59,978 nucleotides of DNA from Candidatus Bruticola papionis. GTDB taxonomy: Bacteria; Vulcanimicrobiota; Xenobia; Xenobiales; Xenobiaceae. Position 1 is the stretch's first letter. Every line of letters begins with the position of its first letter. Shown here in pieces: positions 7,342 to 17,293 of this stretch. A program made the translations under genes and the position numbers. Below the pieces are notes generated by a model. It did not search any database and had not been told where the DNA came from. It was given only the letters and a program-made list of their open reading frames with translations. Location: the NCBI GenBank assembly GCA_002407045.1, contig DHKB01000013.1, forward strand, positions 226 to 60,203. The letters are read 5' to 3'.

Positions 7342-7471
7342 ACACAAGCATATGCAACACATAAAGCATTATAATAAGCAATCGATAGACAAAAATAGTC
7401 AAAACAGCCTTGAAGGCATAAAAAGTGTGTTAAAATCAGGCGATATTTTTTGCTAAGGGAGTACAAACACA

Positions 7472-8626
7472 ATGCGCATAGGTATAGACGCTACTTTTTT
7501 GCCCAGAGATAAACGCGGTATGGGCATGGTGGTTCGCAATTTTTTACAAGGATACCAAGCGGTAAAATCAGAGCAAGATGAGCTTTTTTTCTTAACTTTT
7601 AAGCCCCATTTATTAGAAGATATAAAGCAAGAAGTGGGCCACTTGGGAGCTTGCTCTACATTTAAAGAGGCGCCGCAAGATTTAGATATATGCTGGTATC
7701 CTTGGGATCGCGCCGACGTATATTTACCCTGCGCCAAGGTTTTAACTGTACATGATGCCATAGTTTGGAAAGCAGAATCAGGCAAAAAAGCTTATCGTGA
7801 TTGGGAGAAAGTAAACCGCGAGTTTGCCCAAATTGTCACCATTTCAAAGTATGTAAAAGGGCTCTTTGAGAAATTTTTCCCGACAGTAAAAAGCAATTTA
7901 AAGGTCTCTTACAATAGCATAAATAATGTCTATTATAAAAAAGCTGCTGAGCCTCAATATAGAGACGAGCAAAAACGGCGCCAGTACATAGATAAAGTTA
8001 CCGGCGGTTCTCCTTTTCTTTTCTTCGTAGGCAATGCTTATGAAGAAAATAAAGACTTATTGTCCTTACTTAAAGCCTTATATACTTTACATGAAGAATT
8101 TCCCCATAAAATTTTAATTGCCGGCAATGATCCTAAAGACGGCATAAGTTTTTGGAAGAGACTCTTTCCCGACGAACATACCAAATATGTTAAGGAAATC
8201 AAAAGTTATTTAGATAAACTTCCCGGACGTGTTGTATATACCGGACAGCTTAATCCTGAAGGTATGCTTGAGCCCTACTCTTATTGCGATTGTTTAGCGG
8301 CTGTTTCCAGATACGAGGGCTTCTTTTTACCTTTAATTGAAGCTATGAATTGTCAAGCCACAATTTTCTCAGTAAACCGCGAGCCTTTGCCAGAAGTTGG
8401 TGGCGATGTGCCTTTCTACTATGAAGCTGACAATCAAGAAGACATGGTAGAAAAATTGCGTTTTATTTTGCAATACAGACGCAGTGCCGAAAAGCAAGAA
8501 TTATTTGCTGAGAAAATAAAAGCCGGTTTGGAGCGGGCCCAGCTCTTTACTCCCGAAAAGCAAGCTAAGAATATGCTTAATATTTTTGCTCAGGCTATAG
8601 AAAAACATAAGCAAAAACAAAAATAG
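7472..8626 (+). CDS. GT4-type glycosyltransferase
   Basis: This 384-residue GT-B glycosyltransferase starts with MRIGIDATFLP and has the C-terminal donor-binding signature SRYEGFFLPLIEAMNC (about residue 280), the EGFxLPxxEAM motif of family GT4. The conserved EVGGDVPFYYE segment follows. Retaining nucleotide-sugar transfer in the cytoplasm is expected. The acceptor is unknown, but HldE and an LpxB-like gene come next, so a role in LPS core or O-antigen is likely. A Shine-Dalgarno (GGGAG) precedes the ATG, and a TTGAAG/TAAAAT promoter-like pair lies around 7410-7437. Confidence 0.9.
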   Translation: MRIGIDATFLPRDKRGMGMVVRNFLQGYQAVKSEQDELFFLTFKPHLLEDIKQEVGHLGACSTFKEAPQDLDICWYPWDRADVYLPCAKVLTVHDAIVWKAESGKKAYRDWEKVNREFAQIVTISKYVKGLFEKFFPTVKSNLKVSYNSINNVYYKKAAEPQYRDEQKRRQYIDKVTGGSPFLFFVGNAYEENKDLLSLLKALYTLHEEFPHKILIAGNDPKDGISFWKRLFPDEHTKYVKEIKSYLDKLPGRVVYTGQLNPEGMLEPYSYCDCLAAVSRYEGFFLPLIEAMNCQATIFSVNREPLPEVGGDVPFYYEADNQEDMVEKLRFILQYRRSAEKQELFAEKIKAGLERAQLFTPEKQAKNMLNIFAQAIEKHKQKQK

Positions 8627-8706
8627 CTGGTGCGTAAGCGGAAAAAAGCAAGACTTTTGCCGGAGTAGTAAAAATACTTCGTGTTTTTTATGGAGGCTGT
8701 AGAAAA

Positions 8707-10200
8707 ATGAACTTAATAGAATACGAAAAAGCTACGGAAATTTGCCGCTCATTCGCAGGAGCCCGCTTATTGGTGGTCGGCGATTTAATGCTTGATTATT
8801 GGGTTTGGGGAACAGTCTCACGTATTAGCCCTGAAGCGCCGGTACCGGTAGTAGATATTGCCCACCACTCTTACACTCCCGGCGGCGCAGCCAATGTGGT
8901 AGCCAACTTAAAAACTTTAGGTGCTAAAGTAGATTTATTAGGTGTAGTAGGAGCCGACGATATTGGCCGCCGCTTGCGCGTTATGTTAGAGCGCCAAGAT
9001 ATAGGCATTAGTGGTTTAGTAGTTAGTGAAGACTACCCTACTATTATGAAAACACGCATTATTGCCAATAGCCAACAAGTGGTACGTGCCGATTTGGAAA
9101 CTCGCTGCGCTGTTAAAGATCATGTTTGGAAAAAATTGCTGGCTTGGGCCAACAATCATCGCCAAGATTACGACGCCGTAGTTATTTCTGATTATGATAA
9201 AGGTTTACTTTGGGGCGATCATATTCAAAATTTAATTAAAATTTTCCGAGACGTTCCTGTTATTGCTGGCCCCAAGCCTGTCGATCTCAAGCGCTTTTTA
9301 GGCTGTGAGCTTATTACCTTAAACGCTAAAGAAGCCAAAGCAGCTTCCGGTTACGACACCTTTAACAATCAAGGTTTAGAGCAAGCCGGACGCGCCCTTT
9401 TAGCCGAACTCAACTTAAATTCAGTCCTTATCACTTTAGGTGAACGAGGTATGGCTCTTTTCCGCAAAGACGTACCTACGGTAAGAGTGCCGGCTTTGGC
9501 TTCACAAGTTTACGATGTCAGCGGCGCGGGTGACACTGTGCTTTCAGTTATGGCCCTGTGCGCTTCTGCCTCCGTACCTATTACTGAAGCTATGAGCTTA
9601 GCTTCTCATGCGGCGGCCGTTGTAGTACGCAAAGTCGGTACAGCCACCGTCAATACTGAAGAATTGCTCGAATCTTTGCAAACAGGCTCTCACCAAGCAG
9701 AATTAAATCCTCAGCGCAAGATCCTCTCTGCCGAAGAAGCAGCCAGGCGTTTGGAGCGTTTGCGTCATAGTCAAAATCCGCCTACTGTGGTCTTTACCAA
9801 CGGGTGCTTTGATATTTTACACGTGGGCCACCTCAATACTTTGCTAGCTGCCAAACAGGAAGGCGATCTTCTTGTAGTAGGCCTCAATTCTGACAGCTCG
9901 GTAAAAGCTCTCAAAGGGCCCAGCCGTCCCATCAATTGCCAAGACGAAAGAGCTACTATGTTAGCCGCCTTGGAATGCGTTGATATTGTGGTCATTTTCG
10001 AAGAGGAAACTCCTTTAGTTTTAATTGAAAAATTGCGTCCCGATGTTCACGTAAAAGGCGGAGATTACAAAGAAGAAGACTTGCCAGAAGCTGCCGTGAT
10101 CAAAAGTTTTGGCGGTAAAATCGTTTTAGCCAAGCTTATTCCCGGTCGCTCCACTACCAAGCTTATCACTTTGACACAAAATAGCGATTCTAAAAAATAA
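8707..10200 (+). CDS. hldE: Bifunctional D-beta-D-heptose 7-phosphate kinase / 1-phosphate adenylyltransferase
   Basis: The 497-residue protein fuses two enzymes. Residues about 1-320 are a PfkB-type kinase (GGAANVVANL near residue 60; DVSGAGDT with the catalytic Asp near 273-280). Residues about 355-497 are a nucleotidyltransferase (FTNGCFDILHVGHLN with the HxGH signature; GRSTTKLI at the end). Together they turn D-glycero-D-manno-heptose 7-phosphate into ADP-heptose, the precursor of the LPS inner core; the 1,7-bisphosphate phosphatase step needs GmhB, not seen here. Shine-Dalgarno TGGAGG precedes the ATG. The LpxB-like gene begins 12 bases after its stop. Confidence 0.96.
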   Translation: MNLIEYEKATEICRSFAGARLLVVGDLMLDYWVWGTVSRISPEAPVPVVDIAHHSYTPGGAANVVANLKTLGAKVDLLGVVGADDIGRRLRVMLERQDIGISGLVVSEDYPTIMKTRIIANSQQVVRADLETRCAVKDHVWKKLLAWANNHRQDYDAVVISDYDKGLLWGDHIQNLIKIFRDVPVIAGPKPVDLKRFLGCELITLNAKEAKAASGYDTFNNQGLEQAGRALLAELNLNSVLITLGERGMALFRKDVPTVRVPALASQVYDVSGAGDTVLSVMALCASASVPITEAMSLASHAAAVVVRKVGTATVNTEELLESLQTGSHQAELNPQRKILSAEEAARRLERLRHSQNPPTVVFTNGCFDILHVGHLNTLLAAKQEGDLLVVGLNSDSSVKALKGPSRPINCQDERATMLAALECVDIVVIFEEETPLVLIEKLRPDVHVKGGDYKEEDLPEAAVIKSFGGKIVLAKLIPGRSTTKLITLTQNSDSKK

Positions 10201-10212
10201 AAAAGCGAAAAT

Positions 10213-11427
10213 ATGTATCCTCAGAAGATTTACATAACTGCCAACAGCCCGGGTGAAATTGCCGGTTGGCTCAGTCCTGTGGCTGCGGCAGTACGCCGCC
10301 GCTGGCCAGAATGCAAAATCAGTGTAATTTTGCTGCCATGTCCCTTTGCTACCGGTTCAGAAAGTAAAGTGGCTACAGATTTATTGCATGTTGATGAAGT
10401 AATTCCGGCCAGCCGCTATTTCCGTATGCTTTTTAGCGGCTTAAAAGATCATCAAAACAGCGTGTTACTCCACTTGGGTGGTGACTTGATGTACAGTGCC
10501 GCCTTGGTGTGGCGTTGGAAGATTCCCGCTTGGTCTTATTTGTGGGGACGCTGGTGGTGGGATTCGGCTTTTAAAGGATACTTTATTAAAGACGAAAAGC
10601 ACTTCGAGTGGATGAAGCGCCATAAATTGCCTTTGGAAAAAGCTATTATTGTCGGCGATCTGGTTGTCGACGATGTGCGCTGGATTATGCAAAACTATTT
10701 GGCCAAATATGGTCAATTGCCTGAAGCTGATTCCAACTTAATTTCTTTCTTGCCGGGTAGTCGCGTTGCCGAAGTTACCAATTTAAGTCCGTTTTTATTA
10801 CAAACGGCCAAACTTATGAAAGAACAAAAGCCTGATTTGCGCTTCCAGATGCTCATTTCGCCTTTTATTCCTCCAGCCAAATTGGTAAAAGCTTTGCAAG
10901 CGAATCCCCATCCAGCTGTGGGTGGCATCAAAGGTAAAATTGTCGGCGAAACTTTACAAGCTGAAGGTATAAGTATAGATATTGTGCGCAAGAACCAATT
11001 GCCACAGCTGAGCGCTTCCCAATTGTGCGTAACTATTCCCGGCACCAAAACAGCTGAAGCGGCCAGTTTAGGTGTGCCGGAATTGATGATTTTGCCCATC
11101 AATCGTCCCGATCAATTGCCTTATATAGGTTTAATTGGTTTGCTGGATTGGCTTCCCGGAGGGCGCATACTTAAAGGCAAATTGCTTATGAGAATGCGCG
11201 ACAAAGTCTCTTATATAGCTCAGCCCAATATCTTGGCCAATCGACCTATCGTGCCGGAAATTATTGATGTAGTTACACCTACTTATATAGCCAATGCTGC
11301 TTTGGGATTATTAAACGATCCACAGCAACTATTGCGCCAAAAATACGAATTTAGCCGCTTATATTCACCATACGCAGGCGCTTCCGATCGCTTACTAGAC
11401 ACAATAGAGCGCACATGGCGAACCTAA
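10213..11427 (+). CDS. LpxB-like (GT19-related) lipid-A-disaccharide synthase family protein
   Basis: The 404-residue protein has a SPGEIAGW segment near residue 13 where LpxB has its GExSGD motif, and a FLPGSRVAEV motif near residue 183 that matches the LpxB PGSR donor-binding loop. The C-terminal PGTKTAEAASLGVPELM also fits. LpxB joins UDP-2,3-diacylglucosamine to lipid X at the inner membrane. Departures in the first motif make it a divergent member, so a related glycosyltransfer is possible. It is translationally close to hldE and ends at a strong terminator. Confidence 0.7.
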   Translation: MYPQKIYITANSPGEIAGWLSPVAAAVRRRWPECKISVILLPCPFATGSESKVATDLLHVDEVIPASRYFRMLFSGLKDHQNSVLLHLGGDLMYSAALVWRWKIPAWSYLWGRWWWDSAFKGYFIKDEKHFEWMKRHKLPLEKAIIVGDLVVDDVRWIMQNYLAKYGQLPEADSNLISFLPGSRVAEVTNLSPFLLQTAKLMKEQKPDLRFQMLISPFIPPAKLVKALQANPHPAVGGIKGKIVGETLQAEGISIDIVRKNQLPQLSASQLCVTIPGTKTAEAASLGVPELMILPINRPDQLPYIGLIGLLDWLPGGRILKGKLLMRMRDKVSYIAQPNILANRPIVPEIIDVVTPTYIANAALGLLNDPQQLLRQKYEFSRLYSPYAGASDRLLDTIERTWRT

Positions 11428-11437
11428 AATAAAAAAA

Positions 11438-11471
11438 AGCCGAGCCTTTACAAACTAGGCTCGGCTTTTTT
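11438..11471. terminator. Bidirectional terminator between LpxB-like gene and gyrB
   Basis: AGCCGAGCC pairs with GGCTCGGCT around an 11-base loop, with a T run on the plus side and an A run (T on minus) on the other. It is positioned to end both convergent transcripts. Confidence 0.9.
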
Positions 11472-11472
11472 G

Positions 11473-13374
11473 TTAAACGTCTATCTCTTCAGCTTCACTA
11501 GCGTGTTCCATAATGAGTTTGTAACGCGGCGCTACGTCGCGGCCGAAACATTCGGAAATAGTTTCGGAAGCACCCTTTTCGTCATCTACTACTACACGGA
11601 AAATAGTGCGCGTAGCCGGATCGAGCGTAGTGGCCTTCAATTGCTCGGGACTCATTTCGCCCAATCCTTTAAAGCGTGTAATTTGCGCTGTACCTTTGCG
11701 GCCGCTCTTGCTCAAACTTTCACGCTCTTCTTCAGTCCAGGCCCAATTGATGGTTTTGCCCTTCTGAACACGATATAAAGGAGGACGGCCTAAATAGATA
11801 TGGCCTCTACGAATAAGCTCGGGCATAAAGCGATAAAAGAAAGTAACTAAAAGACAAGCGATGTGGTGGCCGTCCGAGTCGGCATCGGTCAAAACCACAA
11901 TGCGACCGTAACGCAACTTAGAAGCAGAAAATTGGCTGCCTACACCGCAACCTATGGCACTAATTAAGTTGGCGATCTCTTTATTTTGGCCTATCTTGCC
12001 AGCGCCAGCGTGTTCAATATTGAGAATTTTACCACGCAGAGGCAAAATAGCTTGAAAGCGCCGATCGCGCCCTTGTTTAGCTGAGCCGCCGGCCGAGTCA
12101 CCCTCTACGATAAAGAGCTCGCAATCTTCAGTGCGACTGGAAGAACAGTCGGCCAATTTTCCCGGCAAGTTAAGTTTGCGCGTTACTGATTTGCGCGAGA
12201 CAGTTTCGGTAGCCTGAGCAGCGGCCGCTCTCTCTTTGGCGCCCAGCACAATGCGATCCACCAAACCGGCAGCTACAGAAGGATTTTCATTTAAGTAGCG
12301 CTCAAAAGCCGGAGCTATGGCAGAAGCTACTTGTCCATTTACTTCGGTATTGTTGAGCCGCTCTTTGGTTTGGCCTTTAAACTGTGGATCGGCAATATAT
12401 ACAGCTATAATAGCTCGCAAACCGTCACGAATATCATCAGCACTGAGTTTAACTCCCTTGGGCTGAAGATTGTGAATTTCCATATAATTGCGCACAGCTT
12501 TTACCAAGCCGGCTTTTAAACCCAAATCGTGGGTACCACCCTGAGGAGTATTGATACCGTTGACAAAACTGCGCACATGTTCGCCGCCAGCTTGGCTCCA
12601 AAGTACGGCCGCTTCCATGCGAATATCTTCTTCACGCTGATAAGAAAAAATATTTTCTTCCCAGGCTGAAGCTCTAGGCTCCTCGCCCACCAATTGAGCT
12701 AAATAGCCGTCTAAGCCGCTGTCACAATGATCTAATTTATGCGTCACACCATTGACGCGATCTTTAAATATAATTTTTACTTTGTGCAACCAAGCGCGAG
12801 ACTCTAAAGTATCTAAAATAATTTTAGGATCAAAAATTGTCTCTTCAAAAATTTCTTCGTCAGGTCTAAACCAGATAGAAGTGCCGCTGCCGCGCACATT
12901 ATCGCCCACTTGAGCTACAGGAGCTGTAGGTACACCGAAATTGTAAGATTGGAACCATTCGCCGCCGTCGCGTTTGACAGTTACTTCCAAACGTTCGGAG
13001 AGAGCATTGACTACCGAAGCGCCCACACCGTGCAAACCGCCTGAATATGTGTAATTGGCGTGAGCGAATTTGCCACCAGCATGCAAAGTAGTCATAATCA
13101 GCTCTAAAGCCGATTTGCCATATTCTTGGTGTATATCGACAGGAATACCACGTCCATTGTCGGTTACCCTTATAGACCGACCGTCACGATCCAACTCCAA
13201 CTCTACCCAAGTAGCGTAACCATTCATTACTTCGTCTATGGAGTTGTCTAAAATTTCCCAGATTAAATGGTGCAAACCGGCGCTATCCACGCTGCCGATA
13301 TACAAACCAGGCCTTTTACGCACCGGCTCTAAACCGGTTAAAACCTGAATATCTTGCGCAGTATAAGATTCCAT
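11473..13374 (-). CDS. gyrB: Type II topoisomerase subunit B (GyrB/ParE)
   Basis: At 633 residues this is the short GyrB/ParE form without the long proteobacterial insert. It carries the GHKL ATPase (RKRPGLYIGS near 18-27, NSIDE, DNGRGIP), the transducer domain, and the TOPRIM motifs EGDSAGG and the DADSDG metal site. It pairs with the A subunit gene 125 bp upstream on the same strand. Sequence alone does not settle gyrase versus topoisomerase IV; I lean to gyrase if this is the only pair in the genome. Confidence 0.9.
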   Translation of the reverse strand: MESYTAQDIQVLTGLEPVRKRPGLYIGSVDSAGLHHLIWEILDNSIDEVMNGYATWVELELDRDGRSIRVTDNGRGIPVDIHQEYGKSALELIMTTLHAGGKFAHANYTYSGGLHGVGASVVNALSERLEVTVKRDGGEWFQSYNFGVPTAPVAQVGDNVRGSGTSIWFRPDEEIFEETIFDPKIILDTLESRAWLHKVKIIFKDRVNGVTHKLDHCDSGLDGYLAQLVGEEPRASAWEENIFSYQREEDIRMEAAVLWSQAGGEHVRSFVNGINTPQGGTHDLGLKAGLVKAVRNYMEIHNLQPKGVKLSADDIRDGLRAIIAVYIADPQFKGQTKERLNNTEVNGQVASAIAPAFERYLNENPSVAAGLVDRIVLGAKERAAAAQATETVSRKSVTRKLNLPGKLADCSSSRTEDCELFIVEGDSAGGSAKQGRDRRFQAILPLRGKILNIEHAGAGKIGQNKEIANLISAIGCGVGSQFSASKLRYGRIVVLTDADSDGHHIACLLVTFFYRFMPELIRRGHIYLGRPPLYRVQKGKTINWAWTEEERESLSKSGRKGTAQITRFKGLGEMSPEQLKATTLDPATRTIFRVVVDDEKGASETISECFGRDVAPRYKLIMEHASEAEEIDV

Positions 13375-13499
13375 TTTCGCCTCACTCCCAACTCTTCTTC
13401 CGAACCTAGATAATTATCGTCCTTTTGTTTCTAAAGCGCCGCTTTTTTCTTATTTTCCCCGCACGGAGCCGTATCCATATTGCAAAAAATAGACATCGC

Positions 13500-15911
13500 T
13501 TAAAGTCCTAAATCAGGATCGAAAATATCCGCTTCTACTTCAGCTTCTTCTGTCAATTCGGTAAACTCGTGCTCCGGCTCTATCTCGTCTTTAGTAGCAT
13601 TACTATAGAACTTCTCTTGCAATTGCAATTTACCGCGCTTAATTAAGAGAGTGCCTTTGCCACCTCTAGCGCAGATTTTCTGTTTGCGCAATGATACTTC
13701 AATGGGCGTGCCCGTACCTACACGACTAAGCATAAGTCCTTGATCGGGGCCATTGACTACCATGCTTTCCCAAAGCTTATCTTCTTCTTCAAGTTTGATA
13801 ACTTGAACGCCTCGGGCACAACCTGAATTAAAGCTAATTTCTTCTACAGGACAAATCAAAGCGCGATTTTGTACAGTAAGGACTATTAAATGTTCGCGTC
13901 CTCGCACCGCCTCAACTACCACAGCCTGAGCGCCTTCGCCCAAACGCATATAGCGGCGGCCACTCTTCTTGGAAGGCTCCACAAAAGCAGCAAAGGAGAA
14001 GCGTACTCCTTTACCATCGCTACTTAAAGCCAGGGCGTGTATGCTGGGAAGCTCTTCTTCGCTGGGGGCCGACCAAACTTCACTGTTGCGACTATCGAAA
14101 AGGAAAGCGGAAACGATCTTTTCACCGTCACTAAAATTGAAAAACTTCTGCACCGGCTCACCGAAACCACGTGTGCCGCTAGGCAACTCATGTACTGGCA
14201 TAGTGTAAGCCATACCGAAATTGGTAAAAAGAATCAGAGAATTTAAAGTTGAGCCTTCCAAGATTTGCCAGACTGAGTCTTCCAGACGCAAACGCAACTT
14301 ACTGGAATCAGTCCCTGGAGCTACACGGCGCAACCAACCGTCGCGAGTAATGACAACGTCTGTCTTCTCATCGACAATAAAATCATCAGCATTGTAGACC
14401 AACTCTTCAGCGCCTTCACGCATAACTTGAGTGCGACGCTCGTCCAGGAAACGACGGCGCACTTGACCAAGTTCATCTTTAACCAAAGCCCACAGAGCAG
14501 GCATATCACCCAAAAGTTGCTCTAAATTGTCGCGCTTAGTTCTCTTTTCGGCCAGTTCATCTCTAATTAAAAGTACGTCATCTTGGCTCAAACGATAGAG
14601 GCGCAAATCCAAAACAGCGTCGGCTTGAACTTCATCTATTAAGAAACGCTCGCATAAAGCTTGGTTGGCGGAAGCGCGGCCGGAAGAAGTGCGAATAATA
14701 GCAATAGCTTCTTCAATAGCGTCAAATACTTTAACGAAGCCTTCTAAAATATGGATGCGCTCATTGAGTAAACGTACTTCGTAATTGAGACGGCGTACTG
14801 TAACTTCAAAGCGGAAATCGACAAATTCCAGCAAAGCGGTGCGCAAATTGACTCGCTCCGGACCACGTGAAGTAAGGCAAGTCATATTGACATTAAATTG
14901 ATTTTGCAATTTAGTGTTTTTAAATAAGTAGGCCATAATTGCAGTAGGATCGGCGTCGTGGCGGCACTCTAAAACTATGCGAATATCAGTAGTCGATTCA
15001 TCACGCACATCTTGCAATTGCGGGATTTTACCGGCCATAATAATGTTGCCAATTTCTTCAACAAGTTCCGATTTATTGACCATATAAGGAATAGAATCAA
15101 TAATGATATGGAACTGGCGCTTGTTCTTTTCTTCGATTTTATAAGTACCACGCACTTTAAGAGCGCCTTGGCCGGAAGCATACACTTGTTCTAAGCTCTG
15201 ACGACTGTTAAGTAATTCTCCGCCAGTGGGGAAATCGGGCCCTTTAACATAAGTAAGTAATTGAGCTACGCTTAGTTGGCGATTATCGATTAAAGCTCGA
15301 CAAGCTTGTAAAACTTCACCTAAATTGTGAGGTGGAATATTTGTAGCTACACCTACAGCAATACCCATGCAACCATTAACCAACATTTGCGGCAAACGAG
15401 CAGGCAAGACTTTAGGCTCGGGAGTGCTTTCGTCGAAATTGGGAATAAAGTCGACCGTGTCTTGGCCTAATTCTTCCACAAATTCCATAGCTACCGGACT
15501 GAGGCGAGCTTCGGTATAACGATAAGCTGCCGGGCCGTCGCCATCAATGGAACCGAAATTGCCTTGGCCAAAGACTAAAGGATAACGCAAAGTCCAATCT
15601 TGAGCCATACGAGCCATAGCTTCATAGACAGCCGAATCGCCATGCGGATGGTAGCTGCCTAACACTTGACCGACAACTTTGGCGCACTTTAAGGTGCTCT
15701 TGTCCGGGCTCAAATGCAAATCGTGATGCATAGCATAAAGAATGCGACGTTGCACAGGCTTGAGTCCGTCGCGGACATCAGGAAGAGCACGATCGGTAAT
15801 AACTGACAGAGCATAGTTTAAAAAGCGGGAACGCACTACTTCCTGCAAAGGCGCTTCTATAACTCTGCCTAAAGAGAATGTTTCCTGACTACTGCGTGAA
15901 CTCAATTGCAA
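13500..15911 (-). CDS. gyrA: Type II topoisomerase subunit A (GyrA/ParC)
   Basis: The 803-residue protein has the winged-helix core with YHPHGDSAVYEAM (quinolone-region equivalent: Ser93, Glu97) and the catalytic Arg131-Tyr132 in AAYRYTEARLS. A coiled tower and a C-terminal beta-pinwheel follow. A GyrA-box-like ARGGKG segment is present but degenerate near residue 735. Glu at the second quinolone position is more common in ParC, while GNFGSIDGDG is GyrA-like, so the class is open. It is the first gene of a two-gene unit with the B subunit, the reverse of the usual B-then-A order. It lies inside the LPS gene block in opposite orientation. Confidence 0.9.
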   Translation of the reverse strand: MQLSSRSSQETFSLGRVIEAPLQEVVRSRFLNYALSVITDRALPDVRDGLKPVQRRILYAMHHDLHLSPDKSTLKCAKVVGQVLGSYHPHGDSAVYEAMARMAQDWTLRYPLVFGQGNFGSIDGDGPAAYRYTEARLSPVAMEFVEELGQDTVDFIPNFDESTPEPKVLPARLPQMLVNGCMGIAVGVATNIPPHNLGEVLQACRALIDNRQLSVAQLLTYVKGPDFPTGGELLNSRQSLEQVYASGQGALKVRGTYKIEEKNKRQFHIIIDSIPYMVNKSELVEEIGNIIMAGKIPQLQDVRDESTTDIRIVLECRHDADPTAIMAYLFKNTKLQNQFNVNMTCLTSRGPERVNLRTALLEFVDFRFEVTVRRLNYEVRLLNERIHILEGFVKVFDAIEEAIAIIRTSSGRASANQALCERFLIDEVQADAVLDLRLYRLSQDDVLLIRDELAEKRTKRDNLEQLLGDMPALWALVKDELGQVRRRFLDERRTQVMREGAEELVYNADDFIVDEKTDVVITRDGWLRRVAPGTDSSKLRLRLEDSVWQILEGSTLNSLILFTNFGMAYTMPVHELPSGTRGFGEPVQKFFNFSDGEKIVSAFLFDSRNSEVWSAPSEEELPSIHALALSSDGKGVRFSFAAFVEPSKKSGRRYMRLGEGAQAVVVEAVRGREHLIVLTVQNRALICPVEEISFNSGCARGVQVIKLEEEDKLWESMVVNGPDQGLMLSRVGTGTPIEVSLRKQKICARGGKGTLLIKRGKLQLQEKFYSNATKDEIEPEHEFTELTEEAEVEADIFDPDLGL

Positions 15912-16051
15912 AAATCACTCCTAAATGGCTATAGCAGCGGTTTTTGTGCCGCTGCGGGGCGGTTGCAGTTTTACATTCGATCGAGCAAAACCTGCCAAAG
16001 CCGCCTAACGAAAACTTAGCAAGGGCTGAAGTTTTTACATTGAGGTTCTAA

Positions 16052-17293
16052 GTGAAAAGGGAGAAAGGGCGGCGGCCCCAAAATGGAACGCTTATGTCAG
16101 AACCTAACTACAGCTCATATTTAGAAGCTAACTCGCCTTTAATCAAGGCCAAAAAAATAGCCGTCGTAGTTTTGGACGGTTTGGGCGATAGCATTTTGTC
16201 TTTGCCTGCCATCCGTTTTTTAGTTAGAGCCTGCTCTCAAAGTGAAATAGTGGTGATCGCCTCCAGTTTAGGAGCGCCGGTTTTTACTGGAACTGCTCAA
16301 ACTATCGTTTTTAATCCTAAGGAGCCAGATTTTAAAGCTAAACTGACAGAAGCTTTGCGCAAGGGTCATTTTGACGCTGTGCTTTGCTTTACGGAAAAAG
16401 GTTATGCTCTTTCAGCTGTCTACCAAAGCGGCAGCCCTGTGCGCTGCGGCTTTTTCCCCGGTTGGAGCCAGCCTTTAAAGAGCTTGGCTTTACTCTGGCA
16501 ACTAAACTATCGAGTCCCTTTTTCCAATAATCCGCATATAGATCAAAAGATCCACCAAACGGCTCGCTTCTTCTTATTATTGGAAAAATTGGGCCTAAAA
16601 ACGCCTGCCGAAAAGAATTTTCCCGAGTTAACTTTGGAGCTTAGCACAGAACAGCTAGCTCAAGGACGCCAAGCTCTAGCCCAAGCTCTTGGTATTGCAG
16701 AAAGCGAATTAAAAAGCCGCCGTTTGTGTGCCATTCAACTTATGCCGCGTTGGCATAAGGAAATAAGCGACTTAGCTAAAAATGGCACTCGTCCTAATAT
16801 TTCAAGCGAAACTCCTTCTCAAACAGCCGATCAAGATAAGCATTTTTCGCCCTATTGGCCTCTTTTGCAAAGTGCCGCTCTCTTATATAAAAAATTGCGC
16901 CAAGGCGGCTATACGCCCATTTTTTCTTGTGCTCCCAACGATAGAGTTTGGGTTGACACTTTTGCTCAAGATTTAAGCCACAACTTAAGGGAAGAAAACT
17001 CAGATACTGAGGATACCGTACCGGTTTTTTCAGATGGAGACTTGTATATTTTTGCCTCCTTCTTAAAGAATTGCCTCTTCTTGGTTACTCCAGATGGAGG
17101 ATCGGCCCACGTATCTGCTGCCGTCAAGTTGCCAGAGGTGGTTTTCTTCCCTGCCGATAACTTAGAGCGAAACTTAACTCGTTGGAAGCCTTGGCGCACT
17201 ACTTGCGAAGTGGTAGTAAAGCAGGATAAGAACCAAGATGACGAAACATTGAGCCAAAATTTATACGAGGCCTGTAAAAAGATATGTCCGTAA
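16052..17293 (+). CDS. GT9 heptosyltransferase-like protein
   Basis: This 413-residue protein shows the GT9 pattern: an N-terminal DGLGDSILSLPAIRFL motif, and a C-terminal FLVTPDGGSAHVSAAV motif (the DxGxxH donor site) near residue 348. GT9 enzymes transfer heptose from ADP-heptose to the LPS core. GTG 16052 has GAGG 6 bases upstream, which adds a basic 14-residue leader; ATG 16094 with a weaker GGA is the alternative start. Its stop overlaps the next gene by 10 bases, marking an operon of three sugar transferases. Confidence 0.88.
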   Translation: MKREKGRRPQNGTLMSEPNYSSYLEANSPLIKAKKIAVVVLDGLGDSILSLPAIRFLVRACSQSEIVVIASSLGAPVFTGTAQTIVFNPKEPDFKAKLTEALRKGHFDAVLCFTEKGYALSAVYQSGSPVRCGFFPGWSQPLKSLALLWQLNYRVPFSNNPHIDQKIHQTARFFLLLEKLGLKTPAEKNFPELTLELSTEQLAQGRQALAQALGIAESELKSRRLCAIQLMPRWHKEISDLAKNGTRPNISSETPSQTADQDKHFSPYWPLLQSAALLYKKLRQGGYTPIFSCAPNDRVWVDTFAQDLSHNLREENSDTEDTVPVFSDGDLYIFASFLKNCLFLVTPDGGSAHVSAAVKLPEVVFFPADNLERNLTRWKPWRTTCEVVVKQDKNQDDETLSQNLYEACKKICP

